Shown in pieces: positions 25,381 through 33,801 of a stretch of DNA of 64,000 nt. The first letter of the stretch is position 1, and the number at the start of each line of letters is the position of its first letter. The notes beneath the pieces were generated by a model. That model saw only the letters and a list, made by a program, of their open reading frames with translations, was not told the DNA's origin and ran no database searches. The translations under genes were made by a program, and so were the position numbers. Origin of the DNA: Flavobacterium terrigena (lineage in GTDB: Bacteria > Bacteroidota > Bacteroidia > Flavobacteriales > Flavobacteriaceae); the NCBI RefSeq assembly GCF_900108955.1, contig NZ_FNYA01000002.1:1-64000 (forward strand), read 5' to 3'.

Positions 25381-25722
25381 TTATTTGTAAACCGACTCTT
25401 TTTTGAAGTGAACCGCTAATAAATAATATACTACAGCTCTGTATTTACTTTTGTTCGAACGACCGTATTTCTCAATTACGGCATCAATACCTCTATCTAA
25501 ATCTGCGCCATCTTTTAAACCTAATTTCTTAATTAAGAAATTATTTTTTACCGTTGCTAATTCTTTTTCATCTGTTCCAGAAACAGTTGAAGAATCATTA
25601 TTATAAATCGATGGACCACAACCAATAACTACTTTAGTTAATAAATCCATATTAGCAGTTACACCACATTTGTCTTTTAAATCTGCAGCATACTTTACTA
25701 TTAATTCATCTCTTTTACTCAT
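25381..25722 (-). CDS. DUF2853 family protein
   Basis: A 113-residue soluble protein with the DUF2853 pattern: KYAADLKDKCGVTANMDLLTKVVIGCGPSIYNNDSSTVSG, then ELATVKNNFLIKKLGL and a C-terminal YGRSNKSKYRAVVYYLLAVHFKKE helix. It has no signal peptide. The function of the family is unknown. It has a -7 box about 31 bp upstream and a terminator directly downstream, so it is a single-gene unit. Confidence 0.9.
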   Translation of the reverse strand: MSKRDELIVKYAADLKDKCGVTANMDLLTKVVIGCGPSIYNNDSSTVSGTDEKELATVKNNFLIKKLGLKDGADLDRGIDAVIEKYGRSNKSKYRAVVYYLLAVHFKKESVYK

Positions 25723-25752
25723 AATTACATATGTTTTTTATTAGTTACTTCT

Positions 25753-25760
25753 CAAACTTA
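25753..25760 (-). promoter_or_regulatory. -7 box for the DUF2853 gene
   Basis: Minus-strand TAAGTTTG matches TAnnTTTG, giving a leader of about 24 nt. Confidence 0.55.
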
Positions 25761-25857
25761 CAATAATTTACTTAAAAAATAAAGAATTTGATACTAAATT
25801 TAACATTTTAATAATAAAAATAATACATAAAAAAGAACAAATAATGAAGTTTAAAAA

Positions 25858-27519
25858 CTATAAATTCTTAAAATAATCCAACAAAATACTATTATTCAAT
25901 TTTTCTGGAGTGAAAATTTCTAAAATAGATGGAGTATTTTCATCTGAAATAAACGAATTCCAAACTGATTGCAATTCCTTCTCATCTTGAACGGAAGTAT
26001 AATTAAACTTGTACATTTTAGCCAAATGCTCTGCCGTAAATTGATGCGTTGTTTCGAAAAAAGTATTAAAAGTTTCGTTTTCTTGATGACCTGGTAAAAT
26101 TCTGAAAATACCGCCACCATTATTGTTAATCAAAATAATTTTGAAGCTTTTAGGAATATAATTATTCCATAACGCATTACTATCGTACAGAAAACTAATG
26201 TCACCAGTTATTAAGATTGTTGCTTTTTTGTTTGCTAAAGCCGCTCCAATTGCCGTTGATGTGCTTCCATCAATACCACTTGTACCACGATTACAAAACA
26301 CTTCAATGGTTTTATTAATATGAACCAATTGAATGTAACGAATTGGCGAACTATTACTGACTTGTAACTGAATATTTTCCGGTAAATTCTGACTTAAAAA
26401 ATCGAAAACTTTAAAATCAGAAAACGGAATTTCCGACATATAGCTGTCGTGTTTCGCTAATCTGTTTTTCCAAATGGTTTGAAAAGTCGATTTATAATCT
26501 AAAGAAATTGTATTATTTTCTATTAATAACTGATTAAAAAAAGTTGAAATATTGGTTTGAAAATGTTCCGATAAACAACCATATGTATCATAAGCACGAA
26601 TTTCATCAACATGCCAATGCTGTTTCGGTTGATAGCTTCTCAACAAAGCTTTTATACGTTTAGAAACTACCATTCCGCCAAAAGTTAACAGAATTTCTGG
26701 TTGAAAATTCAATTTATCTTCTTCAGAAAAAGTGGTCACTAAAGTATCAATTCGATCAATAAAACTTGGATGATGTAAATTGGAAGTTTTCTCTAATAAC
26801 ACCAAAACACTTTCGTCTTGCGCTAAAATTTCAATATATTTTTGTTCAATGGAATTAGGCAACAACTCGCCTACTAAAATCAATTTCTTTTTCGCTGATT
26901 GCCATTCTGAAACGAACTTAGTATCTAAATTAAATGCCGCTTTTTCAACATTTGAAACAGGAATTTGCGGAACATAAGTTGGCTCTAAAAGTGTTTCATA
27001 CAAAGGTTCTTCAAATGGAACGTTGATATGCGCTGGACCTTTTTGAGAAATGACCGTTTCAATCGCTGAAACAATTAAACTGTCATTTATTTCTGAAGCA
27101 TTTTCAGTTAAATTGGCAGAAAAAACAATATGATTCGCATATACATTTTCTTGACGAATCGTTTGTCCGTCTCCAATGTCGATTTTATTTTGTGGTCTGT
27201 CCGCAGAAACAACCAATAAAGGAATTTGACTGTAAAACGCTTCGGCAACAGCTGGATAATAATTCAATAATGCTGAACCAGATGTACAAACTACCGCGAC
27301 AGGTTTTTGTAATTGTTGCGCCAAACCTAAAGCAAAAAAAGCCGCACAACGCTCGTCGGCAATGCTATAACACGTAAAACTATCTTGATTAGTAAATCCG
27401 ATAGTTAAAGGTGTATTTCGTGAACCTGGAGAAATTACAATATGTTGAATTTCCTTTTGGCGAAAAATTTCAATGACAGCTTGCGCTAATGGTATTTTTG
27501 GGTATAAGTTGGCTTTCAA
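25858..27519 (-). CDS. menD: SEPHCHC synthase MenD
   Basis: MenD is the thiamine-diphosphate enzyme that joins isochorismate and 2-oxoglutarate in menaquinone synthesis. The 553-residue protein has the N-terminal IVISPGSRNTPLTIGF and the conserved DERCAAFFALGLAQ and SGSALLNYYPAVAEA segments. The ThDP-binding motif begins GDISFLYDSNALW and continues to INNNGGGIF. The start is unusual: in this frame there is no ATG upstream before a stop, and the first residue is a TTG at 27519. Two adjacent -7 boxes lie 32-47 bp upstream. No other men genes are adjacent in the window. Confidence 0.95.
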   Translation of the reverse strand: MKANLYPKIPLAQAVIEIFRQKEIQHIVISPGSRNTPLTIGFTNQDSFTCYSIADERCAAFFALGLAQQLQKPVAVVCTSGSALLNYYPAVAEAFYSQIPLLVVSADRPQNKIDIGDGQTIRQENVYANHIVFSANLTENASEINDSLIVSAIETVISQKGPAHINVPFEEPLYETLLEPTYVPQIPVSNVEKAAFNLDTKFVSEWQSAKKKLILVGELLPNSIEQKYIEILAQDESVLVLLEKTSNLHHPSFIDRIDTLVTTFSEEDKLNFQPEILLTFGGMVVSKRIKALLRSYQPKQHWHVDEIRAYDTYGCLSEHFQTNISTFFNQLLIENNTISLDYKSTFQTIWKNRLAKHDSYMSEIPFSDFKVFDFLSQNLPENIQLQVSNSSPIRYIQLVHINKTIEVFCNRGTSGIDGSTSTAIGAALANKKATILITGDISFLYDSNALWNNYIPKSFKIILINNNGGGIFRILPGHQENETFNTFFETTHQFTAEHLAKMYKFNYTSVQDEKELQSVWNSFISDENTPSILEIFTPEKLNNSILLDYFKNL

Positions 27520-27550
27520 TTTATTAGATATGAAATTAAATTTTCAATTA

Positions 27551-27566
27551 CAAACTTACAAATTTA
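27551..27566 (-). promoter_or_regulatory. Two adjacent -7 boxes for menD
   Basis: On the minus strand TAAATTTG and TAAGTTTG follow each other without a gap; both match TAnnTTTG. They give leaders of about 25-33 nt before the TTG start. Confidence 0.5.
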
Positions 27567-27609
27567 CCCACATTTTTTATACTTTTATCTGATAAATAAA
27601 TCCTTCAAA

Positions 27610-28104
27610 ATGAATCCGATAATTCGAAATTACAATCCCGAAGATTGCTCATCAATTTTAGAAATCATTAACGACCAAATTTTAAATGGTGTGGCTTTGT
27701 ACGATTATCAACAGAGAAGTTTAGTGCAACAATTGGCTATTTTTGATGATAAATTGAAAAAAGATTTCCCGATTATTGTCGCAGAAATAAATAATGAAGT
27801 GATTGGTTTTGGATATTATAGCGAATTCCGATTTAGAGAAGCGTATAAATTCACCGTTGAACATTCCGTTTATGCTAATAAAAACTACATTGGAAAAGGA
27901 ATTGGTAATTTATTATTAACCGAATTAATTACTTTAGCAAAAGATCAAGGTTTACACACGATGATTGGCGTTATCGATTCGGAAAACGAAAGTAGTATTG
28001 CTTTCCACGAAAAATTCGGATTCGAAAAAGCAGGTTTTTTAAAAGAAACTGGATACAAATTTGACCGTTGGTTGCATTCTGTTTTTATGCAGAAAATGTT
28101 ATAG
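27610..28104 (+). CDS. GNAT family N-acetyltransferase (phosphinothricin acetyltransferase-like)
   Basis: A 164-residue single GNAT domain. It has the N-terminal IIRNYNPEDCSSILEIIND, the Pat-like VALYDYQQRS loop, the acetyl-CoA-binding region YANKNYIGKGIGNLLLTELI, and FHEKFGFEKAGFLKETGYKFDRWLHSVFMQKML at the end. The layout matches the Pat/YncA subgroup that acetylates amines such as phosphinothricin or methionine sulfone. The natural substrate is unknown. Confidence 0.88.
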   Translation: MNPIIRNYNPEDCSSILEIINDQILNGVALYDYQQRSLVQQLAIFDDKLKKDFPIIVAEINNEVIGFGYYSEFRFREAYKFTVEHSVYANKNYIGKGIGNLLLTELITLAKDQGLHTMIGVIDSENESSIAFHEKFGFEKAGFLKETGYKFDRWLHSVFMQKML

Positions 28105-28107
28105 AAA

Positions 28108-28167
28108 TCAGTCTCAGTTTCCAGTCTCAGTTAACAAACACTGAAAACTGAGACTTAAAACTTAAAA
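28108..28167 (-). repeat. Inverted pair of 7-bp-periodic arrays after the gpx stop
   Basis: Directly after the gpx stop four heptamers run in register (28140-28167; CTTAAAA twice on the plus strand). A related array faces it (28108-28135), and GTCTCAGTT (28124-28132) is exactly complementary to AACTGAGAC (28146-28154). The pair forms a hairpin between the convergent GNAT and gpx genes and could also act as a terminator. Confidence 0.6.
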
Positions 28168-28758
28168 CTATTTTCCTTCAATCCAATTTGTAATTGATTT
28201 GTCGTTTGGTAGAACTCTTGGTGAAATCACATCGAATAAATGTCCGTTTTCATCAATTAAATATTTCTGAAAATTCCATTCCACTTCGCTGTCTTCCAAT
28301 CCGTTTTTAGATTTTTGAGTTAAGAATTGATACACTTCATGCATATCACTTCCTTTTACAGATATTTTTTCCATCATTGGAAAAGTCACCCCATAATTCT
28401 TTTTACAAAACGCACCAATTTCTGCATTTGTTCCTGGTTCTTGTGCGCCAAAATTATTAGCTGGAAAACCAACAATTACAAAATTTTTATCTTTATATTT
28501 TTCGTAAATCGCTTGTAATTGTTCATATTGAGGTGTTAATCCACATTCTGAAGCCGTATTTACAATCAGTATTTTTTTTCCTTTTAAGGATGCGAAATCA
28601 AATTCGTTTCCAGATAAATCCTTTACTTTAAAAGTATATATTGAACCTTTTTCCATAGTTTTTGTTGTTGAATTATTTGGTGATAAATTACTTTTACTAG
28701 TTTGATTACAAGCCAATGAAAGCGCTAAAATTGCCGTAAATGTGTGAAATAGTTTCAT
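28168..28758 (-). CDS. Lipoprotein glutathione peroxidase (thiol peroxidase-like)
   Basis: A glutathione-peroxidase-family enzyme that reduces peroxides. The 196-residue protein begins with a lipoprotein signal peptide (LALSLAC, Cys17), so it is membrane-anchored outside the cytoplasm. Family motifs are ILIVNTASECGLTPQYEQL with Cys72 as the peroxidatic residue (not selenocysteine), VGFPANNFGAQEPG with the catalytic Gln, and VEWNFQKYLID with the catalytic Trp. Bacterial members usually use thioredoxin-like donors; how a lipid-anchored form is reduced is not evident. Confidence 0.93.
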   Translation of the reverse strand: MKLFHTFTAILALSLACNQTSKSNLSPNNSTTKTMEKGSIYTFKVKDLSGNEFDFASLKGKKILIVNTASECGLTPQYEQLQAIYEKYKDKNFVIVGFPANNFGAQEPGTNAEIGAFCKKNYGVTFPMMEKISVKGSDMHEVYQFLTQKSKNGLEDSEVEWNFQKYLIDENGHLFDVISPRVLPNDKSITNWIEGK

Positions 28759-28777
28759 CCTTAATTTATTTTATTCT

Positions 28778-28785
28778 CAAATGTA
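28778..28785 (-). promoter_or_regulatory. -7 box for the glutathione peroxidase gene
   Basis: Minus-strand TACATTTG matches TAnnTTTG, 20 bp before the ATG. Confidence 0.55.
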
Positions 28786-28837
28786 AGAAAAGATATAGCA
28801 AACAAGAGTTAATGTTGTATTAAAAAACCATTATTCT

Positions 28838-28908
28838 GTCATTTCGACGCAGGAGAAATCTTGTAAAGTAATTCAGATTATGTGATTTCTCCCCTTGGTC
28901 GAAATGAC
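28838..28908. repeat. 71-bp palindromic element, copy A
   Basis: The ends GTCATTTCGAC and GTCGAAATGAC-type arms are inverted repeats, and GGAGAAATC on the left faces GATTTCTCC on the right, so most of the 71 bp can fold into one hairpin. A second 71-bp copy lies at 60458-60528. It sits between the gpx promoter and the end of the L,D-transpeptidase gene. Confidence 0.85.
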
Positions 28909-28913
28909 AAAAA

Positions 28914-29522
28914 TTAATAATAAATATACATCAATATATTTTTATCCGATTTATCTAAAATATCTTGAATTCGCAAATAGAATTTTTCGTTTAGCATTGG
29001 ACAGCCCCAACTTAAAACAATGGGAGAAATTTGTTCTGCATAAGGCATCTTTTTATGAGAATGCAATACAATATTTCGCAGATAAGCATTACTGTTTGTA
29101 GTATCTAAACCATACATTTTATAAGCTTTCCCGAAAGTTCCATTATAGGAATTTCCAATATAATATTTTCCTAAAGATGTCATTAAAGAACCATCAGTAT
29201 TGCTAAATTGTAATTCACCCGTAGCAGTTGCAGAACCCGAACCATGTGCGACTAAACCCGAATCGGTAATTTTATTTTTTTTCGTATCGTAAACAAAAAA
29301 TCGAAATTTATTTGATGGAATTCTCATGTCTAAAAGAAAAAAAACATCCTTATTGTATTTAGAATTTTTCTTTAGAAATGATTTTATTTCTTCAGCTTTA
29401 CTTAAAGTTTTATCAACAACATTTTTCGAGATATTATTATCCGAAGAAGTGTTCTTTAAATAGAAATTACACAAAAGCGCTATTCCTAAAACCGATAAAA
29501 CGATGATTACTTTTTGCTTCAT
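28914..29522 (-). CDS. Murein L,D-transpeptidase catalytic domain family protein
   Basis: A 202-residue protein with an N-terminal membrane anchor or signal (VIIVLSVLGIALLCNFYL). The rest is a YkuD_2-type domain: FRFFVYDTKKNKITDSGLVAHGSGS, then SLGKYYIGNSYNGTFGKAYKMYGLD, IVLHSHKKM with the catalytic-site His, and VLSWGCPML with the Ser-x-Gly-Cys active-site motif. The family is thought to act on peptidoglycan peptides in the periplasm. The stop directly abuts the 71-bp palindrome. Confidence 0.85.
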   Translation of the reverse strand: MKQKVIIVLSVLGIALLCNFYLKNTSSDNNISKNVVDKTLSKAEEIKSFLKKNSKYNKDVFFLLDMRIPSNKFRFFVYDTKKNKITDSGLVAHGSGSATATGELQFSNTDGSLMTSLGKYYIGNSYNGTFGKAYKMYGLDTTNSNAYLRNIVLHSHKKMPYAEQISPIVLSWGCPMLNEKFYLRIQDILDKSDKNILMYIYY

Positions 29523-29574
29523 AGTAAAATTGTTTATTAAGAAATAAACGACAAAAAAATTGATTTAGTATATA

Positions 29575-29613
29575 AAAAAACCTGACAAGTTTAAAAATTG
29601 TCAGGTCTTTTTA
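29575..29613 (-). terminator. Terminator after ccsBA
   Basis: ACCTGACAA and TTGTCAGGT form a 9-bp stem, with T on the minus transcript, 17 bp after the ccsBA stop. Confidence 0.85.
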
Positions 29614-29629
29614 TTTGATATTTTAACAA

Positions 29630-32600
29630 TTACTTTTTCTTCTTATAAAATCTTCTATACTGAACATATGCTACTGCTGAAATTGCAAGAACAATTGACA
29701 GAGCATAAGCGTAATAAATTACATTTTGTTGTTCTCCAGAAGCGTAAGAATGCAATCCACTTAAGTGAAAATTTACTCCAAAATATGTCATTAAAATACT
29801 TGCAAAAGCTAAAACTGACATAAAATTATAGGCAAATAATCCGCGTAAAGCTGGCACAAATCGTGCATGAATTACAAAAGCGTACACCATAATACTAATT
29901 AATGCCCATGTTTCTTTTGGATCCCAACCCCAGTAGCGACCCCAACTTTCGTTAGCCCATTGTCCACCAAGGAAGTTACCAATAGTAAGCATAACTAAAC
30001 CTACAGTTAAAGCCATCTCATTAATATATGTTATTTCTTTGATGTTTAATTCCATTTTGGCTTTATTCTTCTTGTTTGTAAATATTATCAAAAACAAAGA
30101 AACTAATCCTAAAATCATGGCCAACGTAAACGGTCCGTAACTCGCTACAATAACCGCTACGTGAATCATTAACCAGTATGAATCTAACACAGGTTGTAAA
30201 TTTGCAATACTTGGATCCATCCAGTTCCAATGTGCCACCATCAAAATAATAGAAGTTACAAAGGCACCAGCTGCAACTGTTAAAGGTGATTTTATCCAAA
30301 TTTTACCAGTTACGATAAATAACCATAATGGCGTTACTCCAAGTAACAATGTAAACAACATAGTTGCCCAAGCCACATAAATCATACTTTCATAGGCATC
30401 AGACCAAGGCGCATGTCCTGAAATATACCAACGAACAATTAATCCTGCTAAATGTAAAATGAATAATAAAATAATAGTTCCGTGGAAAAACTTCACTACA
30501 TAATTTACCCATTTCTTTTTGTTGAAAATTTGAACAATTACAAATACGAACATTAAAGTTCCGGCGTACATATACCAAGAAAATAACTTTTTGAAAATAT
30601 CGTATTTATTGTATTGTATTTCCGCTTCTAATTTATCATCAGAAAGCATTATTTTTCCACCAAATTTCTTTTGATAATCTGATAATCCTTTTAATAAACT
30701 TTCTGCGTTTTTGTAATTTTTAGATTGTGATGCTCTTGCTGCTTCACTAAAATAAAATGGAATGATATTTTTAACAACATCTAAATTTGTTTTGGTTGGA
30801 TGTTGCAATTCTAAATAAGAAGCCCATTTGTTGTTGGTATCCTTTGGAAGAGGAAAAAACCTTAAAATTTGTCCGCTTATTGCTGAATACAATAAGTTTA
30901 CTTTTTTATCTGCATCCAAAAAATCTTTCTGAAACTGATCTGGGACGGCAACTTTATACGCTTCGTCCGTTTGTTTTTGCAATTTATAATTTCCGAAATC
31001 ATCGAAAAAACTAATTAACGGTGCATATTTTGCTTCTTTATCAACACCAATAATTTTACGAATACTGTCGTTTCCTCTTTTTAAATAAATAATTGGAATT
31101 TGGTACCAAAATTCAGGAAATTGATTCATTGAAATTAAAACCTGATCTGAAGTATACCCTTCGAATGTATCACTTTTAGAAACTTTTCGTAATAATTCAG
31201 ATGAAAACGTATTTACCGGTTTCATTCTTCCACTATAATCTTGAATAACTAATCTTCCGAATTTTTCTGCGTGATCTGCAGAAACCATATATTTTTTAAT
31301 CTCTTTTAAAGATTCCGCAACTGTTGGCATTTTTGGTTTTTGAACCGAAGTGTCATGCTGATGTGGTTCTGTTCCGTGATTATGTCCGTCGTGATTGGTA
31401 TGATTGTCTTGAGCAAATCCAACTAATCCGAAGAAAAACAACAATACTGTTAAAGCCGCTTTTTTCGCACGAATTTTATCAAGTTTTATAATCAAATCAT
31501 TAAATCTGGTGTTTTTATCAAACAAAATAGCCATTAAAGCAAAGTATAATAAAAAGTAACCGATATATGTAATCCAAGTTCCCCAAAAATCATGATTTAC
31601 AGAAAGTACTGTTCCTTTTTCGTCTTCATCAAAACTCGCTTGAAAAAGTCGGAAACCTTTATAATCTAAGACATGATTCATGAAAATATCATATTTAAAA
31701 CTTTCTTTTCCATCAATAACATCAATTTTACTTTTAAATGCCGAATAACTTTTTTCCGTTCCCGGTTGTTTGTCCGCAATAAAATCATTCAATTTTATAG
31801 AAAAAGGCAACGTATGAACTTTACTTCCGTACATTAAAGTGAAATCTAATTTTCCAATTTTAAAACTTTTAGGCTCACCTTGTTTTCCTTTAGATCCCAT
31901 TAAAGTAACAATTTCTTCTTTGTTCTGAGAAGTCACTTTTACCACAATGGCATCATCTGTTTTTTTATCTTTATAATTGTCGTTAGAAGCTAAAACCACT
32001 TCTCCATTTTGAGCTAATTCAGGAAGAACAAACTGAATTCCACCTGCATTATATAATGAACGGAACATTAACGGACTAGGTTGATCTTTTGCAATTGTAC
32101 CTTGCATTTTATCTGCCATTCGCATAAAATTACCATCAAAAGGGGTTTGAATGGTATAAGCTTCAGCAATTTTAGTAATATTTACAGCTCCTTGTGTGAA
32201 TTTATTGAATGCAAATAACACATTACTAATGTTTTTCACTTCACCATCACGTAAAAAATGTTCTTTTCTACTTCCACCACTTGCTTCAACAAGTTTAATA
32301 TATAAATCACCTTTTGCATTTGGTTTGAATGTTTCAGAAGCATTCATGATAAATTCCTGTAATTCAATTTTATATGGAACATCTGAAAAATCATCAGAAT
32401 ACGAAAATGAATTATTTACAGCTTGAGAAAGTAATAATTGTTTCTCAATTGTTTTACGTTTCATTTCACCTTTATAATCTCCATCAACAAATGCTGTAAG
32501 ATGCGGCATATCTGAATACACCATATTAGCTGTTGCACCTTCACGAATTGGCATTAATCCTTCGTAACTAATATATCTCGTAACAAAAGCTCCAATAATT

Positions 32601-32866
32601 ATAAAAATAAAAGACAAGTGCAATAACAAAGTTGCCCATTTTTCTCTTTTATACAATTGGTAACGTTTGATGTTTCCGAAAAAATTAATCACAAAAAATA
32701 CCATAATGGCTTCAAACCACCAAGTGTTGTAAACTAAAATTCGAGCAGTTTCTGTATTATATGCATCTTCTATGAAAGTTCCTGCCGCCATTGCAGCTGC
32801 AAAACCGATAAATAAAAGTGCCATTAAGCGTGTAGAATATAGTGCGGAAAGTAATTTCTGTAACAT
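29630..32866 (-). CDS. ccsBA: Cytochrome c biogenesis protein, CcsB-CcsA (ResB-ResC) fusion
   Basis: CcsBA carries heme across the membrane and attaches it to apocytochrome c (system II). The 1078-residue protein has an N-terminal ResB-like part (hydrophobic segments plus a large periplasmic domain), a second large extracytoplasmic region, and a C-terminal CcsA-like part of many membrane helices with the WWD heme-handling motif WGRYWGWDPKETWALI. A short His-rich stretch (NHTNHDGHNHG then EPHQH) links the halves. The frame begins at 32896, but a -7 box there places the start at the ATG at 32866 (MLQKLLSALYSTRLM). Confidence 0.95.
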   Translation of the reverse strand: MLQKLLSALYSTRLMALLFIGFAAAMAAGTFIEDAYNTETARILVYNTWWFEAIMVFFVINFFGNIKRYQLYKREKWATLLLHLSFIFIIIGAFVTRYISYEGLMPIREGATANMVYSDMPHLTAFVDGDYKGEMKRKTIEKQLLLSQAVNNSFSYSDDFSDVPYKIELQEFIMNASETFKPNAKGDLYIKLVEASGGSRKEHFLRDGEVKNISNVLFAFNKFTQGAVNITKIAEAYTIQTPFDGNFMRMADKMQGTIAKDQPSPLMFRSLYNAGGIQFVLPELAQNGEVVLASNDNYKDKKTDDAIVVKVTSQNKEEIVTLMGSKGKQGEPKSFKIGKLDFTLMYGSKVHTLPFSIKLNDFIADKQPGTEKSYSAFKSKIDVIDGKESFKYDIFMNHVLDYKGFRLFQASFDEDEKGTVLSVNHDFWGTWITYIGYFLLYFALMAILFDKNTRFNDLIIKLDKIRAKKAALTVLLFFFGLVGFAQDNHTNHDGHNHGTEPHQHDTSVQKPKMPTVAESLKEIKKYMVSADHAEKFGRLVIQDYSGRMKPVNTFSSELLRKVSKSDTFEGYTSDQVLISMNQFPEFWYQIPIIYLKRGNDSIRKIIGVDKEAKYAPLISFFDDFGNYKLQKQTDEAYKVAVPDQFQKDFLDADKKVNLLYSAISGQILRFFPLPKDTNNKWASYLELQHPTKTNLDVVKNIIPFYFSEAARASQSKNYKNAESLLKGLSDYQKKFGGKIMLSDDKLEAEIQYNKYDIFKKLFSWYMYAGTLMFVFVIVQIFNKKKWVNYVVKFFHGTIILLFILHLAGLIVRWYISGHAPWSDAYESMIYVAWATMLFTLLLGVTPLWLFIVTGKIWIKSPLTVAAGAFVTSIILMVAHWNWMDPSIANLQPVLDSYWLMIHVAVIVASYGPFTLAMILGLVSLFLIIFTNKKNKAKMELNIKEITYINEMALTVGLVMLTIGNFLGGQWANESWGRYWGWDPKETWALISIMVYAFVIHARFVPALRGLFAYNFMSVLAFASILMTYFGVNFHLSGLHSYASGEQQNVIYYAYALSIVLAISAVAYVQYRRFYKKKK

Positions 32867-32893
32867 AAAATGTTGTCTTTTTTTAAAGTAGTG

Positions 32894-32901
32894 CAAATGT
32901 A
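32894..32901 (-). promoter_or_regulatory. -7 box for ccsBA
   Basis: Minus-strand TACATTTG matches TAnnTTTG. The longer frame start at 32896 lies within the box, so the ATG at 32866 is used. Confidence 0.6.
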
Positions 32902-32985
32902 CAGAATTGAAAATAAAGAGTAACTATTTTAACAAAATTTAATAAATGAAATGTAACAGGAAACCAAAAATTAGAAGCTCAGAAT

Positions 32986-33717
32986 TTAATATAACATTTT
33001 AACCTCTTTAATATCAAACAATTGTAAACTATCATCTTCAAGTTCAATTTGCAACAAACCATTTGGCAAAACTTGCTTGATAATTCCCATAAATTTTGTT
33101 TCTGAAGCATTTTCAAAAGCCATTGGTACATTTTTTTTGAATAAATTTTCGTGATATACTTCCCAAAAATATTTCGCCCCTTCATTTTTATACAAATTGA
33201 TATTGTTTTGAAATTGGTTTAAAAAAGTCAATAACACTTCTTCTTTACTCCATTCTTGTCCGGAAATATTTTTTAAAGAACTCGCTTGTGGCAGATTTGA
33301 AAAGTTTTCTTGGTTCACATTTATGCCAATTCCAATGATTGAAAGTATTTCTGAATTGCTTTTAAACTGATTTTCAATTAAAATGCCACAAATTTTCTTT
33401 TTATCTGCCAAAATGTCGTTTGCCCATTTGATAGCTAAATTCGGAATTTTTAAATTAGAAAACGTTTGAAATAAGCTAACAGCAACGACCACATTTAAAT
33501 TAAAAACTTCCTCAAAATTAAGCAACACATCTTTTATCAAGACACTGAAAGTAAGGTTTTTACCATTTTCTACTTCCCAATTCGCACCGCGTTGCCCTCT
33601 CCCATTCGTTTGGTTTTCAGCCACCACAACTGTGAAATTATCTACGGTTTGTTTTGTAGTTAATTCTTTTAAATAGCTGTTTGTTGAATCAATGGCAGGG
33701 AGTTTGATAATATGCAT
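32986..33717 (-). CDS. birA: Biotin-[acetyl-CoA-carboxylase] ligase
   Basis: BirA attaches biotin to the carrier protein of acetyl-CoA carboxylase and other carboxylases. The 243-residue form lacks the N-terminal helix-turn-helix repressor domain, so it is a ligase only. Motifs are IDSTNSYLKEL, the biotinyl-AMP loop GRGQRGANWE, KWANDILADKKKICGILIE, and the C-terminal SH3-like domain (MGIIKQVLPNGLLQIELEDDSLQLFDIKEVKML). It is divergent from rsfS, with 84 bp between them. Confidence 0.95.
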   Translation of the reverse strand: MHIIKLPAIDSTNSYLKELTTKQTVDNFTVVVAENQTNGRGQRGANWEVENGKNLTFSVLIKDVLLNFEEVFNLNVVVAVSLFQTFSNLKIPNLAIKWANDILADKKKICGILIENQFKSNSEILSIIGIGINVNQENFSNLPQASSLKNISGQEWSKEEVLLTFLNQFQNNINLYKNEGAKYFWEVYHENLFKKNVPMAFENASETKFMGIIKQVLPNGLLQIELEDDSLQLFDIKEVKMLY

Positions 33718-33772
33718 ATAAGAAATTTTGTTATTACTTAATTGAAGTTACAAAAATAAAGACAAAAAATGA

Positions 33773-33780
33773 TACCTTTG
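33773..33780 (+). promoter_or_regulatory. -7 box for rsfS-ftsH
   Basis: TACCTTTG matches TAnnTTTG, 21 bp before the rsfS ATG. Confidence 0.6.
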
Positions 33781-33801
33781 CACAAAACGAATAAATAATA
33801 G

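Noticed and set aside
28914..29101. A 68-codon plus-strand frame opposite the L,D-transpeptidase gene.
   Set aside because: It is antisense to the conserved SWGC active-site region and begins inside the palindromic element; no family resemblance.
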